Origin: Calliopsis andreniformis
Taxonomy: Eukaryota; Arthropoda; Insecta; Hymenoptera; Andrenidae
Length of the DNA: 64,000 nucleotides
Assembly (NCBI RefSeq): GCF_051401765.1
Contig: NW_027480422.1
Span: forward strand, 16,076,001 to 16,140,000
Direction of reading: 5' to 3'
Shown here: piece after piece, positions 10,883 to 22,317 of the stretch
How the letters are laid out: the number at the start of each line of letters is the position of its first letter
Numbering within the stretch: the first letter of the stretch is position 1
Notes under the pieces: model-generated
What the model was told of the DNA's origin: nothing
What the model saw: only the letters and a program-made list of their open reading frames with translations
Databases searched by the model: none
Position numbers and translations under genes: made by a program

Positions 10883-11829
10883 GACGCGGGCCCCGGGTGA
10901 ACACGGGGAGGGGGGGATGCCGGGGGATCGTTGGTCGGGACTCTTCGGTAAGACGACCTAACCCAGGTCCACGCAGGCTCCTGGAGGGTTGCAGAGGACG
11001 TCGCGGCCTAAGGGTTCCCCGGGCGACACTCCCTCTCCAGGCAGGGAGGTGTCCGAGACGAGCCCACAAAGTCAAAAGACTCCAGGACCACAGTACAGGA
11101 ACAAGAAAGGATGGGGACATGGAAAGCGTAGGAGTATTTTCGCCGGCGAGTGCAGGAAGAAGGACCAATAGAAGAAAGAAGAAAACCGACAACCAACCTC
11201 GTCCAAGAAGAAGAAGCGCCATCGCAGAAGGCTAGGGTGAGTCTCCCTTCTCATCTCCTCGTTCAACCTCGCCGTCCAGGGGCACAACGGCTACCATCGT
11301 GTGCCGCCCGGGGTTCGCAGTGCGGATCGGCCGACAGCGGGTGGGGGACTTAACCGTACGCGGGTCTGTTTCCCCACACCGGAGAAGTCTCGTTTTCCCG
11401 GGAAGGCGAGCCTCCGGGGCCGGTCCCTGGATATGTGGCGCACCTTTGGACCTATAAAGAGGTCCCCTTGCCATACGGGGAATAGTGATTCCCTGGTGGG
11501 AAACAAGGAGGTGCGTCCGGCCGAGGTATGTTTCGTGGAGAGAGACCGTAGGGAGCAGGGCCCGAGAAAACAGCAAGAAAGAAGGACGCAAGTATGAAGA
11601 GGACGGGCGAGGGCAGAAGAGCGAAGAAGAGGAATACGAAATTGGTCTTAGCACACTGCGCCTCGCCCAGGGTTTTGGCATGGTTTTTCCCTGGGACCGT
11701 GGACGAATGTCGAGGCGCAGCCTGGGGAAGGCCATGCAGGTATAAACTTTCTTGTACCTCTTTTCCAGGCAGCAATACAGACGCCGACTTGGAAGCCTAC
11801 CTTGAGCGCGGTCGGGACGCCCGCTTTCC
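10883..11829 (+). other. Retrotransposon interior without recognisable genes
   Basis: GC-rich, purine-rich sequence. Several frames are open for 60-228 codons on both strands, but the translations are low-complexity Arg/Pro/Ser/Lys and show no retroelement domain. A strong donor-like GGTGAGT lies at 11236-11242, and a pyrimidine-rich acceptor-like CTCTTTTCCAG ends at 11768; together they could bound an intron of about 530 bases. TATAAA at 11453-11458 could be fortuitous. The region may be a packaging or dimerisation leader, remnants of deleted coding sequence, or captured DNA; I cannot distinguish these. Confidence 0.6.
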
Positions 11830-11899
11830 GAAGGAGGGGAGCAGTGTTGCGAGCACCGGGTACATCTCCATGGCCTGCTACGCTCGCAACGAGGAATAG
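11594..11899 (+). pseudogene. Possible remnant ORF running into the 3' LTR
   Basis: An ATG-started frame of 101 codons crosses the polypurine tract and stops inside the 3' LTR. The last part (residues containing NTDADLEAYLERGRDARFPKEG) is acidic and basic mixed, less low-complexity than the rest, and ends in LTR-coded residues. Some LTR elements have a pol reading frame that ends in or near the 3' LTR, so this could be the tail of a parental polyprotein left after internal deletion. No integrase motif is visible, so this stays a guess. Confidence 0.2.
11830..11844 (+). other. Polypurine tract
   Basis: GAAGGAGGGGAGCAG lies directly before the 3' LTR, with a single pyrimidine near its end. This is the expected position and composition for the plus-strand primer of an LTR retroelement. 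Confidence 0.85.
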
Positions 11900-12133
11900 G
11901 AGGACATTCGAGGAACAACTGTCAGACAGAATTCTGACAGCTGTCAGGCAGTAAACACGACGAGCAAAATATCCGAATCGTTTACCTTATATCTGAGCTT
12001 AATAATACTGCGTATAGTTAATAATTGTAAATAAAGAAATTGTGATACCGTGTAAGCTTGATTCCGATGCCGCGACGCGTTAGAAATTACGGTGCGCGCG
12101 GGGAGCCGCCGGCGGCTCCCCACAAACGTAACA
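11845..12133 (+). repeat. 3' LTR (289 bp)
   Basis: Same length and, by eye, the same sequence as the 5' LTR, offset 1583 bp. AATAAA is at 12030-12035 and the 22-bp palindrome at 12100-12121. LTR identity implies very few generations since insertion, or recent gene conversion between the LTRs. Confidence 0.94.
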
Positions 12134-12137
12134 GTAC
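12134..12137 (+). repeat. Target site duplication GTAC, right
   Basis: Second copy of GTAC. The satellite monomer resumes at once (GTACTTTATGCTTCTGGCG) in the same phase it had before the insertion. Confidence 0.93.
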
Positions 12138-13909
12138 TTTATGCTTCTGGCGTTGACTTCTTAGGCCCTAACTATTGGATCTGGTGTAGCAACGCCTAGG
12201 GTGAAGCCTAGGTTTCCCGGAACGTAGAAATGACCATCACTTTCGCACTGGTTGCAATTATTCTTGTTATACGATGGAAAAACTGTTGTATCTATTTTGT
12301 ATTTTATGCTTCTGGCGTTGACTTCTTAGGTCCTATCTATTGGATCTGGTGGAGCAACGCCCTCTGGTGTCGCCCAGGTTGCCCGGAACGTAGAAATGAC
12401 CATAACTTTCATACTGGTAGCAATTATTCGTATTATACGATAGAAAAACTGTTGTATTTATATTGTATTTTATGCTTCTGGCGTTGACTTGTTAGGCCCT
12501 AACTATTCGATCTGGTGGAGCAACGCCCTAGAGTGAAGCCTAGGTTGCCTGGAACGTAGAAATGACCGTGTCTTTCACACTGGTTGCAATTATTCCTGTT
12601 ATACGATGGAAAAACTGTTGTATTTATATTATATTTTATGCTTCTGGCGTTGACTTCTTAGACCCTAACTATTCGATCTCGTGGAGCAACGCCCCAGAGT
12701 GAAGCCTTGGTTGCCCGGAATGTAGAAATGACCATCACTTTCACACTGGCTGCAATTATTCTTGAAATACGATGGAAAAACTGTTGTATTTATATTATAT
12801 TTTATGCTTCAGACGTTGACTTCTAAGGCCGTAGCTATTCGATGTGGTGGAGAAACGCCCTAGTGTGAAGCCTAGGTTGCCCGGAAAGTTGAAATGACCA
12901 TTACCTCCACACTGTTTGCAATTATTCATTTTATACAATGGAAAAACTGTTGTATTTATATTGTTTTTTATAGTTATGGCCTTGACTTCTAAGGCCGTAG
13001 CTATTCGATGTGCTGGAGCAATGCCCTAGAGTGAAGCCTGGGATGCCCGCAACGTAGAAATGACCATACCTTTCACACCGGTTGCAATTATTCCTGTTAT
13101 ACGATGGAAAAGCTGTTGTATTTGTATTGTATTTTATGCTTCTGGCGTAGAGTTCTTAGGCGCTAACTATTCGATCTGGTGGAACGACGCCCTAGAGTGA
13201 AGCCTAGGTTGCCCGTATCGTAGAAATGACCATATATTTCACACTGGTTGCAATTATTCCTGTTATACGATGGAAAAACTGTTGTATTTCTATTGTATTT
13301 TATGCTCCTGGCGTTGACTTCTAAGGCCGTAGCTATTCGATGTGGTGGAGCAACGCCCTAGAGTGAAGCCTAGGTTGCCCGGAAAGTAGAAATGACCATT
13401 ACCTCCACACTGTTTGCAATTATTCATTTTATACAATGGAAAAACTGTTGTATTTATATTGTATTTTATGCTTCTGGTGTCGACTTCCTAGGTCCTAGCT
13501 ATTCGATCTGGAAGAACAACGCCCTAGAGTGAAGCCTAGGTTGCCCGGAACGTAGAAATGACCATCACTTTCACACTGGTTGCAATTATTCCTGTTATAC
13601 GATGGAAAAACTGTTGTATTTATATAATATTTTATGCTTCTGGCGTTGACTTCTAAGGCCGTAGATATTCGATGTGGTGGAGAAACGCCCTAGAGTGAAG
13701 CCTAGGTTGCCCGGAAAGTAGAAATGACCATTACCTCCACACTGTTTGCAATTATTCATTTTATACAATGGAAAAACTGTTGTATTTATATTGTTTTTTA
13801 TAGTTATGGCGTTGACGTCTAAGGCCGTAGCTATTCGATGTGGTGGAGCAATGCCCTAGAGTGAAGCCTAGGATGCCCGCAACGTAGAAATGACCATATC
13901 TTTCACACT
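12134..13909 (+). repeat. Satellite block, right of the retrotransposon
   Basis: Matches 25408-27183 at an offset of 13274 bp with few differences, and matches 46456-48240 and 59558-61337. Shared marks include GATCTCGTGGAGC with CCCCAGAG, TTCTTGAAATACG, GATGTGCTGGAGC, and TGGTGTCGACTTCCTAGG. The matches to the 25-kb copy end near 13909 within CACACTG(T/G)TTGCAATTATT. Confidence 0.88.
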
Positions 13910-16900
13910 GTTTGCAATTATTCCTGTTATACGATTGAAAAACTGTTGTATTTATATTGTACTTTATGCTTCTGGCGTTGACTTCTAAGGCCCTAACTAC
14001 TCGATCTGGTGGAGCAACGCCCTAGAGTGAAGCCTAGGTTACACGGAACATAGAAATGACCAGTACTTTCACACTGGTTGCAATTATTCCTGTCATACGA
14101 TGGAAAAACTGTTGCATTTTTATGGTATTTTATGCTTCTGGCGTTAAATTCTCAGTCCGTAACTAAGCGATCTGGTGGAGCAACGCCCTACAGTTAAGCC
14201 TAGGTTGCTCGGAACGTAGAAATGTCCATAACTTTCACACTGGTTGCAATTATTCCCGTTATACGATGAAAAAACTGTTCTACTTTTATTGTATTTTATG
14301 CTTCAGGCGTTGACTTCTAAGGCCGTAGCTAATCGATGTGGTGGGGCAACGCCCTAGAGTGAAGCCTAGGTTGCCCGGAACGCAGAGATGGCCATTACTT
14401 TCACGCTGGTTGCAATTATTCCTTTTATACGATGGAAAAACTGTTGTATTTTTATTTTATTTTATGCTACTGGTGTTGACTTCTATGGCCCTACCTATTC
14501 GATCTGGTGTAGCAACGCCCTAGAGTGAAGCCTAGGTTGCCCGGGACGTAGAAATGACCATCACCTTCACACTGGTTGTAATTATTCCTGTTATACGATG
14601 GAATAACTGTTGTATTAATTTTGTATTTTATGCTTCGGGCGCTGACTTCTAAGGCCCTACCTATTCGATCTGGTGTAGCAACGCCCTAGAGTGAAGCCTA
14701 GGTTGCCCGGGACGTAGAAATGACCATCACCTTCACACTGTTTGTAATTATTCCTGTTATACGATGGAATAACTGTTGTATTAATTTTGTATTTTATGCT
14801 TCAGACGTTGTCTTCTAAGGCCGTAGCTATTCGATGTGGTGGAGAAACGCCCTAGAGTGAAGCCTAGGTAGCCCGGAAAGTGGAAATGACCATTACCTCC
14901 ACACTGTTTGCAATTATTCATTTTATACAATGGAAAAACTGTTGTATTTATATTGTTTTTTATAGTTATGGCCTTGACTTCTAAGGCCGTAGCTATTCGA
15001 TGTGGTGGACCAATGCCCTAGAGTGAAGCCTAGGATGCCCGCAACTTAGAAATGACCATACATTTCACACTGGTTGCAATAATTCCTGTTATACGATGGA
15101 AAAGCTGTTGTATATGTATTGTATTTTATGCTTCTGGCGTAGACTTCTTAGGCGCTAACTATTCGATCTGGTGGGACAACGCCCTAGAGTGAAGCCTAGG
15201 TTGCCCGTATCGTAGAAATGACCACATATTTCACACTGGTTGCAATTATTCCTGTTATACGACGGAAAAACTGTTGTATTTCTATTGTATTTTATGCTTC
15301 TGGCGTAGACTTCTTAGGCCCTAACTATTCGATCTGGTGGAGCAACGCCCTAGAGTGAAGCCTAGGTTGCCTGGAACGTAGAAATGACCATAACTTTCAT
15401 ACTGTTTGCAATTACTCATTTTATACAATGGAAAAACTGTTGTATTTATAATGTATTTTATGCTTCTGGCGTTGACTTCTTAGGCCCTAACTATTCGATC
15501 TGGTGGAGCAACGCCATAGAGAGAAGCCTAGATTGCCCGGAATGTAGAAATGACCATTACCTTCTGGCTTGTTGCAATTATTCCTGTTATACGATGAAAA
15601 AACTGTTGCATTTTTATTGTATTTCATGCGTCTGGAGTTGTTTTCTAAGGCCCGAACTATTCGATGTGGTGGAGCAACGCCCTAGAGCGAAACCTAGGTT
15701 GCCCGGAACGTAGAAATGACCATTACATTCACACTGGTTGCAATTGTTCCTGTTATACGATGGACAAACTGTTGGATTTTTATTGTACTTTATGCTTCTG
15801 GCGTTGACTTCTTAGGCCCTAACTATTGGATCTGGTGGAGCAACGCCTAGGGTGAAGCCTAGGTTTCCCGGAACGTAGAAATGACCATTTCTTCCACACT
15901 GTTTGCAATTATTCATTTTATACAATGGAAACACTCTTGTATTTATAATGTATTTTATGCTTCTGGCGTTGACTTCTTAGGCCCTAACTATTCGATCTGG
16001 TTAAGCAAGGCCCTAGAGTGAAGCCTAGGTTGCCCGGAACGTAGAAATGACCATTACTTTCACACTGTTAGCAATTATTCATATTATACTGTGGAAAAAC
16101 TGTTGTATTTATATTGCATTTTATGCTTCTGGCATTGACTTCTATGGACCTAACTATTCGATGTGGTGGAGCAACGCCCTAGAGTGAAGCCTAGGTTGCC
16201 CGGAACGTAGAAATGACCATAGCTATCACAGTGGTTGCAATTATTCCTGTTATACAAGGGAAAAACTGTTGTATTTATATTGTATTTTATGCTTCTGGCG
16301 TTGACTTCTTAGGCCCTAATCATTCGATCTGGTGGAGCAACGCCCTAGAGTGGAGCTAGGTTGCCCGGAATGTAGAAATGACCATCACTTTCACACTGGT
16401 TGCAATTACTCTTGTTATACGATGGAAAAACTGTTGTATTTATATTATATTTTATGCTTCCGGCGGTGACTTCTAGGGCCGTAGCTATTCGATGTGGTGG
16501 AGAAACGTCCTAGAGTGAAGCCTAGGTTGCCCGGAAAGTAGAAATGACCATTACCTCCACACTGTTTGCAACTATTCATTTTATACAATGGAAAAACTGT
16601 TGTATTTATATTGTTTTTTATAGTTATGGCGTTGACGTCTAAGGCCGTAGCTATTCGATGTGGTGGAGCAATGCCCTAGAGTGAAGCCTAGGATGCCCGC
16701 AACGTAGAAATGACCATATCTTTCACACTGTTTGCAATTATTCCTGTTATACGATTGAAAAACTGTTGTATTTATATTGTATTTTATGCTTCTGGCGTTG
16801 TCTTCTAAGGCCCTAACTATTCGATCTGGTGGAGCAACGCCCTAGAGTGAAGCCTAGGTTGCCCGGAATGTGGAAATGACCATGTCTTTCACACTGGTTG

Positions 16901-18535
16901 CAGTTATTCCTGTTATACGATGGTAAAACTGTTGTATTTATATTATATTTTATGCTTCAGACGTTGTCTTCTAAGGCCGTAGCTGTTCGATGTGGTGGAG
17001 CAACGCCCTAAAGTGAAGCCTAGGTTGCCCGGAACGTAGAAATGACCATAACTATCAGACTGGTTGCAATCATTCGTTTTATACGATGGAAAGACTGTTG
17101 TATTTATATTGTATTTTATAGTTATGGCGTTGTCTTCGAGGGCCGTAGCTGTTCGATGTGGTTGAGCAACGCCCTAGAGTGAAGCCTAGGTTGCCCGGAA
17201 CGTAGAAATGACCATAGCTTTCACACTGGTTGCAATTATTCCTCTTATACAAGGGAAAAACTGTTGTATTTATATTGTATTTTATGCTTCTGGCCTTAAA
17301 TTCTAAGTCCGTAACTAAGCGATCTGGTGGAGTAGCACCCTACAGTTAAGCCTACGTTGCCCGGAACGTAGAAATGACCATAACTTTCACACTGGTTGCA
17401 ATTATACATTTTATACGATGGAAAAACTGTTGTACTTATGTTGTATTTTATTCTTTCGGGGTTGAATTCTAAGTCCTTAGCTATTCGATCTGGTGGAGCA
17501 ACGCCCTAGAGTGAAGCCTAGGTTACACGGAACATAGAAATGACCAGTACTTTCACACTGGTTGCAATTATTCCTGTCATACGATGGAAAAACTGTTGCA
17601 TTTTTATGGTATTTTATGCTTCTGGCGTTAAATTCTCAGTCCGTAACTAAGCGATCTGGTGGAGCAACGCCCTACAGTTAAGCCTAGGTTGCCCGGAACG
17701 TAGAAATGTCCATAACTTTCATACTGGTTGCAATTATTCCCGTTATACGATGAAAAAACTGTTCTACTTTTATTGTATTTTATGCTTCTGGTGTTGACGT
17801 CTATGGCCCTACCTATTCGATCTGGTGTAGCAACGCCCTAGAGTGAAGCCTAGGTTGCCCGGGACGTAGAAATGACCATCACCTTCACACTGGTTGTAAT
17901 TATTCCTGTTATACGATGGAATAACTGTTGTATTAATTTTGTATTTTATGTTTCGGGCGCTGACTTCTAAGGCCCTACCTATTCGATCTGGTGTAGCAAC
18001 GCCCTAGAGTGAAGCCTAGGTTGCCCGGGACGTAGAAATGACCATCACCTTCACACTGTTTGTAATTATTCCTGTTATACGATGGAATAACTGTTGTATT
18101 AATTTTGTATTTTATGCTTCAGACGTTGTCTTCTAAGGCCGTAGCTATTCGATGTGGTGGAGAAACGCCCTAGAGTGAAGCCTAGGTTGCCCGGAAAGTA
18201 GAAATGACCATTACCTCCACACTGTTTGCAACTATTCATTTTATACAATGGAAAAACTGTTGTATTTATATTGTTTTTTATAGTTATGGCCTTGACTTCT
18301 AAGGCCGTAGCTATTCGATGTGGTGGAGCAATGCCCTAGAGTGAAGCCTAGGATGCCCGCAACTTAGAAATGACCATACATTTCACACTGGTTGCAATAA
18401 TTCCTGTTATACGATGGAAAAGCTGTTGTATATGTATTGTATTTTATGCTTCTGGCGTAGACTTCTTAGGCGCTAACTATTCGATCTGGTGGGATAACGC
18501 CCTAGAGTGAAGCCTAGGTTGCCCGTATCGTAGAA
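13910..18535 (+). repeat. Satellite, mixed monomers with 18/19-mer relatives
   Basis: Contains the GCGCTGACTTCTAAGGCCC / ATTAATTTTGTATT monomer group at 14560-14790 and again at 17890-18110. The stretch near 14040-15240 is related to 17520-18535 and to the 38-39, 43.7-44.9 and 56.6-57.8 kb segments. The CTTCTGGCTTGTTG monomer starting near 15540 recurs near 18700 and 21690. No genes are visible. Confidence 0.8.
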
Positions 18536-19330
18536 ATGACCAAATATTTCACACTGTTTGCAATTATTCCTGTTATACGATGGAAAAACTGTTGTATTTC
18601 TATTGTATTTTATGCTTCTGGCGTTGACTTCTTAGGCCCTAACTATACGATCTGGTGGAGCAACGCCCTAGAGAGAAGCCTAGATTGCCCGGAACGTAGA
18701 AATGACCATTACCTTCTGGCTTGTTGTAATTATTCCTGTTATACGATGAAAGAACTGTTTAATTTTTATTGTATTTCTTGCGTCAGGAGTTGTTTTCTAA
18801 GGACCGAAATATTCGATGTGGTGGAGCAACGCCCTAGAGCGAAACCTAGGTTGCCCGGAACGTAGAAATGTCCATTACTTTCACACTGGTTGCAATTGTT
18901 CCTGTTATACGATGGACAAACTGTTGGATTTTTATTGTACTTTATGTTTCTGTCGTTGACTTCTTAGGCCCTAACTATTGGATCTGGTGGAGCAACGCCT
19001 AGGGGGAAGCCTAGATTGCCCGGAACGTAGAAATGACCATAACCTTCATACTGATTGCAACTATTCGTTTTATAGGATGGAAAAACTGTTGTACTTATAT
19101 TGTATGTTATGCCTCTGGCGTTGACACCTAAGGCCGTAGCTATTCGATGTGGTGGAGCAACGACCTAGCGTGAAGCCTAGGTTGCCCGGAATGTAGAAAT
19201 GACCATCACTTTCACACTGGTTGCAATTATTCTTGTTATACGATGGAACAACTGTTGTATTTATTTTGTATTTTATGCGTCTGGAGTTGTTTTCTAAAGC
19301 CCCAACTATTCGACCTGGTGGAACAACGCC
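18536..19330 (+). repeat. Duplicated satellite segment, copy 1
   Basis: Matches 21523-22317 at an offset of 2987 bp (18 monomers less 1 bp). Marks include CCTTCTGGCTTGTTG, GAAAGAACTGTTTAATTTT and GTTGACACCTAAGGCCG, in the same order in both. Confidence 0.85.
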
Positions 19331-21522
19331 CTAGAGTGAAGCCTAGGTTGCCCGTATCGTAGAAATGACCAAATATTTCACACTGGTTGCAATTATTCCT
19401 GTTATACGATGGAAAAACCTTTGCATTTTTATTTTATTTTATGCTTCTGGCGTTTACTTCTAAGACCGTAGCTATTCGATCTGGTGGAACATCGCCCTAG
19501 AGTGAAGCCTAGGTTACCGGGAACATAGAAATGACCAGTACTTTCACACTGGTTGCAGTTATTCCTGGTTTACGATGGAAAAACTGTTGCATTTTTATTG
19601 TATTTTATGCTTCTGGCGTTGACTTCTAAGTCCATAGCTATTCGATCTGGTGGAGCAACGCTCTAGAGCGAAGCCTAGGTTGCCCAGAACGTAGAAATGA
19701 CCTGTACTTTCACACTGGTTGCAATTATTCCTGTTATACTATGGAAAAACTGTTGCATTTTTATGGTATTTTATGCTTCTGGTCTTAAATTCTAAGTCCG
19801 TAACTAAGCGATCTGGTGGAGTAGCACCCTACAGTTAAGCCTAGGTTGCCCGGAACGTAGAAATGACCATAACTTTCACACTGGTTGCAATTATACATTT
19901 TATACGATGGAAAAACTGTTGTACTTATGTTGTATTTTATTCTTTCGGGGTTGAATTCTAAGTCCCTAGCTATTCGATCTGGTGGAGCAACGCCCTAGAG
20001 TGAAGCCTAGGTTACACGGAAAATAGAAATGACCAGTACTTTCACACTGGTTGCAATTATTCCTGTCATACGATGGAAAAACTGTTGCATTTTTATGGTA
20101 TTTTATGCTTCTGGCGTTAAATTCTAAGTCCGTAACTAAGCGATCTGTTGGAGCAACGCCCTACAGTTAAGCCTAGGTTGCCCGGAACGTAGAAATGTGC
20201 ATAACTTTCACACTGGTTGCAATTATTCCCGTTATAGGATGAAAAAACTGTTCTACTTTTATTGTATTTTATGCTTCAGGCGTTGACTTCTAAGGCCGTA
20301 GCTAATCGATGTGGTTTGGCAACGCCCTAGAGTGAAGCCTAGGTTGCCCGGAACGCAGGAATGGCCATTACTTTCACGCTGGTTGCAATTATTCCTTTTA
20401 TACGATGGAAAAACTGTTGTATTTTTATTTTATTTTATGCTTGTGGTGTTGAATTCAAAGGCCCTACCTATTCGATCTGGTGTAGCAACGCCCTAGAGCG
20501 AAGCCTAGGTTGCCCGGGACGTAGAAATGACCATCACCTTCACACTGGTTGTAATTATACCTGTTATACGATGGAATAGCTGTTGTATTAATTTTGTATT
20601 TTATGCTTCGGGCGCTGACTTCTAAGGCCCTACCTATTCGATCTGGTGTAGCAACGCCCTAGAGTGAAGCCTAGGTTGCCAGGGACGTAGAAATGACCAT
20701 CACCTTCACACTGGTTGTAATTATACCTGTTATACGATGGAATAACTGTTGTATTAATTTTGTATTTTATGCTTCGGGCGCTGACTTCTAAGGCCCTACC
20801 TATTCGATCTGGTGTAGCAACGCCCTAGAGTGAAGCCTAGGTTGCCCGGGACGTAGAAATGACCATCACCTTCACACTGGTTGTAATTATTCCTGTTATA
20901 CGATGGAATAACTGTTGTATTAATTTTGTATTTTATGCTTCAGACGTTGGCTTCTAAGGCCGTAGCTATTCGATGTGGTGGAGAAACGCCCTAGAGTGAA
21001 GCCTAGGTTGCCCGGAAAGTAGAAATGACCATTACCTCCACACTGGTTGCAATTATTCCCGTTATACGATGAAAAAACTGTTCTACTTTTATTGTATTTT
21101 ATGCTTCAGGCGTCGACTTCTAAGGCCGTAGCTAATCGATGTGGTTTGGCAACGCCCTAGAGTGAAGCCTAGGTTGCCCGGAACGCAGAAATGGCCATTA
21201 CTTTCACGCTGGTTGCAATTATTCCTTTTATACGATGGAAAAACTGTTGTATTTTTATTTTATTTTATGCTTCTGGTGTTGACTTCTAAGGCCCTACCTA
21301 TTCGATCTGGTGTAGCAACGCCCTAGAGTGAAGCCTAGGTTGCCCGGGACGTAGAAATGACCATCACCTTCACACTGGTTGTAATTATTCCTGTTATACG
21401 ATGGAATAACTGTTGTATTAATTTTGTATTTTATGCTTCAGACGTTGGCTTCTAAGGCCGTAGCTATTCGATGTGGTGGAGGAACGCCCTAGAGTGAAGC
21501 CCTGGTTGCCCGGAATGTAGAA
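19331..21522 (+). repeat. Satellite with consecutive near-identical monomers
   Basis: At 20611-20776 and 20777-20942 the monomer beginning GGCGCTGACTTCTAAGGCCC is repeated back to back with an exact 166-bp step; a third, slightly altered relative precedes them at about 20445. Adjacent near-identity contrasts with the HOR areas, where neighbours differ, and shows single-monomer duplication. Other monomers here match 14.0-14.8 and 38.2-39.0 kb. Confidence 0.82.
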
Positions 21523-22317
21523 ATGACCATATATTTCACACTGGTTGCAATTATTCCTGTTATACGATGGAAAAACTGTTTTATTTCTATTGTATTTTAT
21601 GCTTCTGGCGTCGACTTCTTAGGCCCTAACTATACGATCTGGTGGAGCAACGCCCTAGAGAGAAGCCTTGATTGCCCGGAACGTAGAAATGACCATTACC
21701 TTCTGGCTTGTTGCAATTATTCCTGTTATACGATGAAAGAACTGTTTAATTTTTATTGTATTTCATGCGTCAGGAGTTGTTTTCTAAGGACCGTACTATT
21801 CGATGTGGTGGAGCAACGCCCTAGAGCGAAACCTTGGTTGCCCGGAACGTAGAAATGACCATTACCTTCACACTGGTAGCAATTGTTCCTGTTATACGAT
21901 GGACAAACTGTTGGATTTTTATTGTACTTTATGCTTCTGGCGTTGACTTCTTAGGCCCTAACTATTGGATCTGGTGGAGCAACGCCTAGGATGAAGCCTA
22001 GGTTGCCCGGAACTTAGAAATGACCATAACCTTCATACTGATTGCAACTATTCGTTTTATACGATGGAAAAACTGTTGTACTTATATTGTATGTTATGCC
22101 TCTGGCGTTGACACCTAAGGCCGTAGCTATTCGATGTGGTGGAGCAACGACCTAGCGTGATGCCTAGGTTGCCCGGAATGTAGAAATGACCATCACTTTC
22201 ACACTGGTTGCAATTATTCTTGTTATACGATGGAAAAACTGTTGTATTTATTTTGTATTTTATGCGTCTGGAGTTGTTTTCTAAGGCCCCAACTACTCGA
22301 CCTGGTGGAACAATGCC
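21523..22317 (+). repeat. Duplicated satellite segment, copy 2
   Basis: Partner of 18536-19330 (offset 2987 bp). Differences are scattered substitutions, for example TTTATTTCTATTG against TGTATTTCTATTG near 21570. Confidence 0.85.

Larger units (their letters stand above)
10262..12133 (+). mobile_element. Non-autonomous LTR retrotransposon (1872 bp), Ty3/Gypsy-like
   Basis: Complete element with two 289-bp LTRs, a primer-binding-site-like motif, a 1294-bp interior and a polypurine tract, flanked by 4-bp GTAC duplications. Plus orientation follows from the primer site after the 5' LTR, the polypurine tract before the 3' LTR and AATAAA in the LTR. The interior has no recognisable capsid, zinc knuckle, protease, reverse transcriptase, RNase H or integrase, so mobility would need enzymes from another element. 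The 4-bp duplication and TGG-starting primer site fit Ty3/Gypsy; this family call is an inference without pol. Size lies between typical TRIM elements and larger LARDs. The element is clearly richer in G and C than the satellite around it. The LTRs look identical, so insertion is recent. Confidence 0.92.

Noticed and set aside
11453..11458. TATAAA as an internal promoter
   Set aside because: A single match in the element interior without an initiator or an ORF at a fitting distance; chance is sufficient.
11232..11918. Long reverse-strand ORFs in the retrotransposon (228 codons; also 10557-11222, 221 codons)
   Set aside because: GC-rich sequence has few stops, and the 36-bp repeats are open in several frames. 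The products are Arg/Pro/Ser-rich without domains, and the strand is opposite to the element's primer site, polypurine tract and AATAAA.
10262..12133. DNA transposon with terminal inverted repeats
   Set aside because: The ends are direct 289-bp repeats with TG...CA termini, and primer-site and polypurine motifs lie inside. The inverted repeats found are internal to each LTR.
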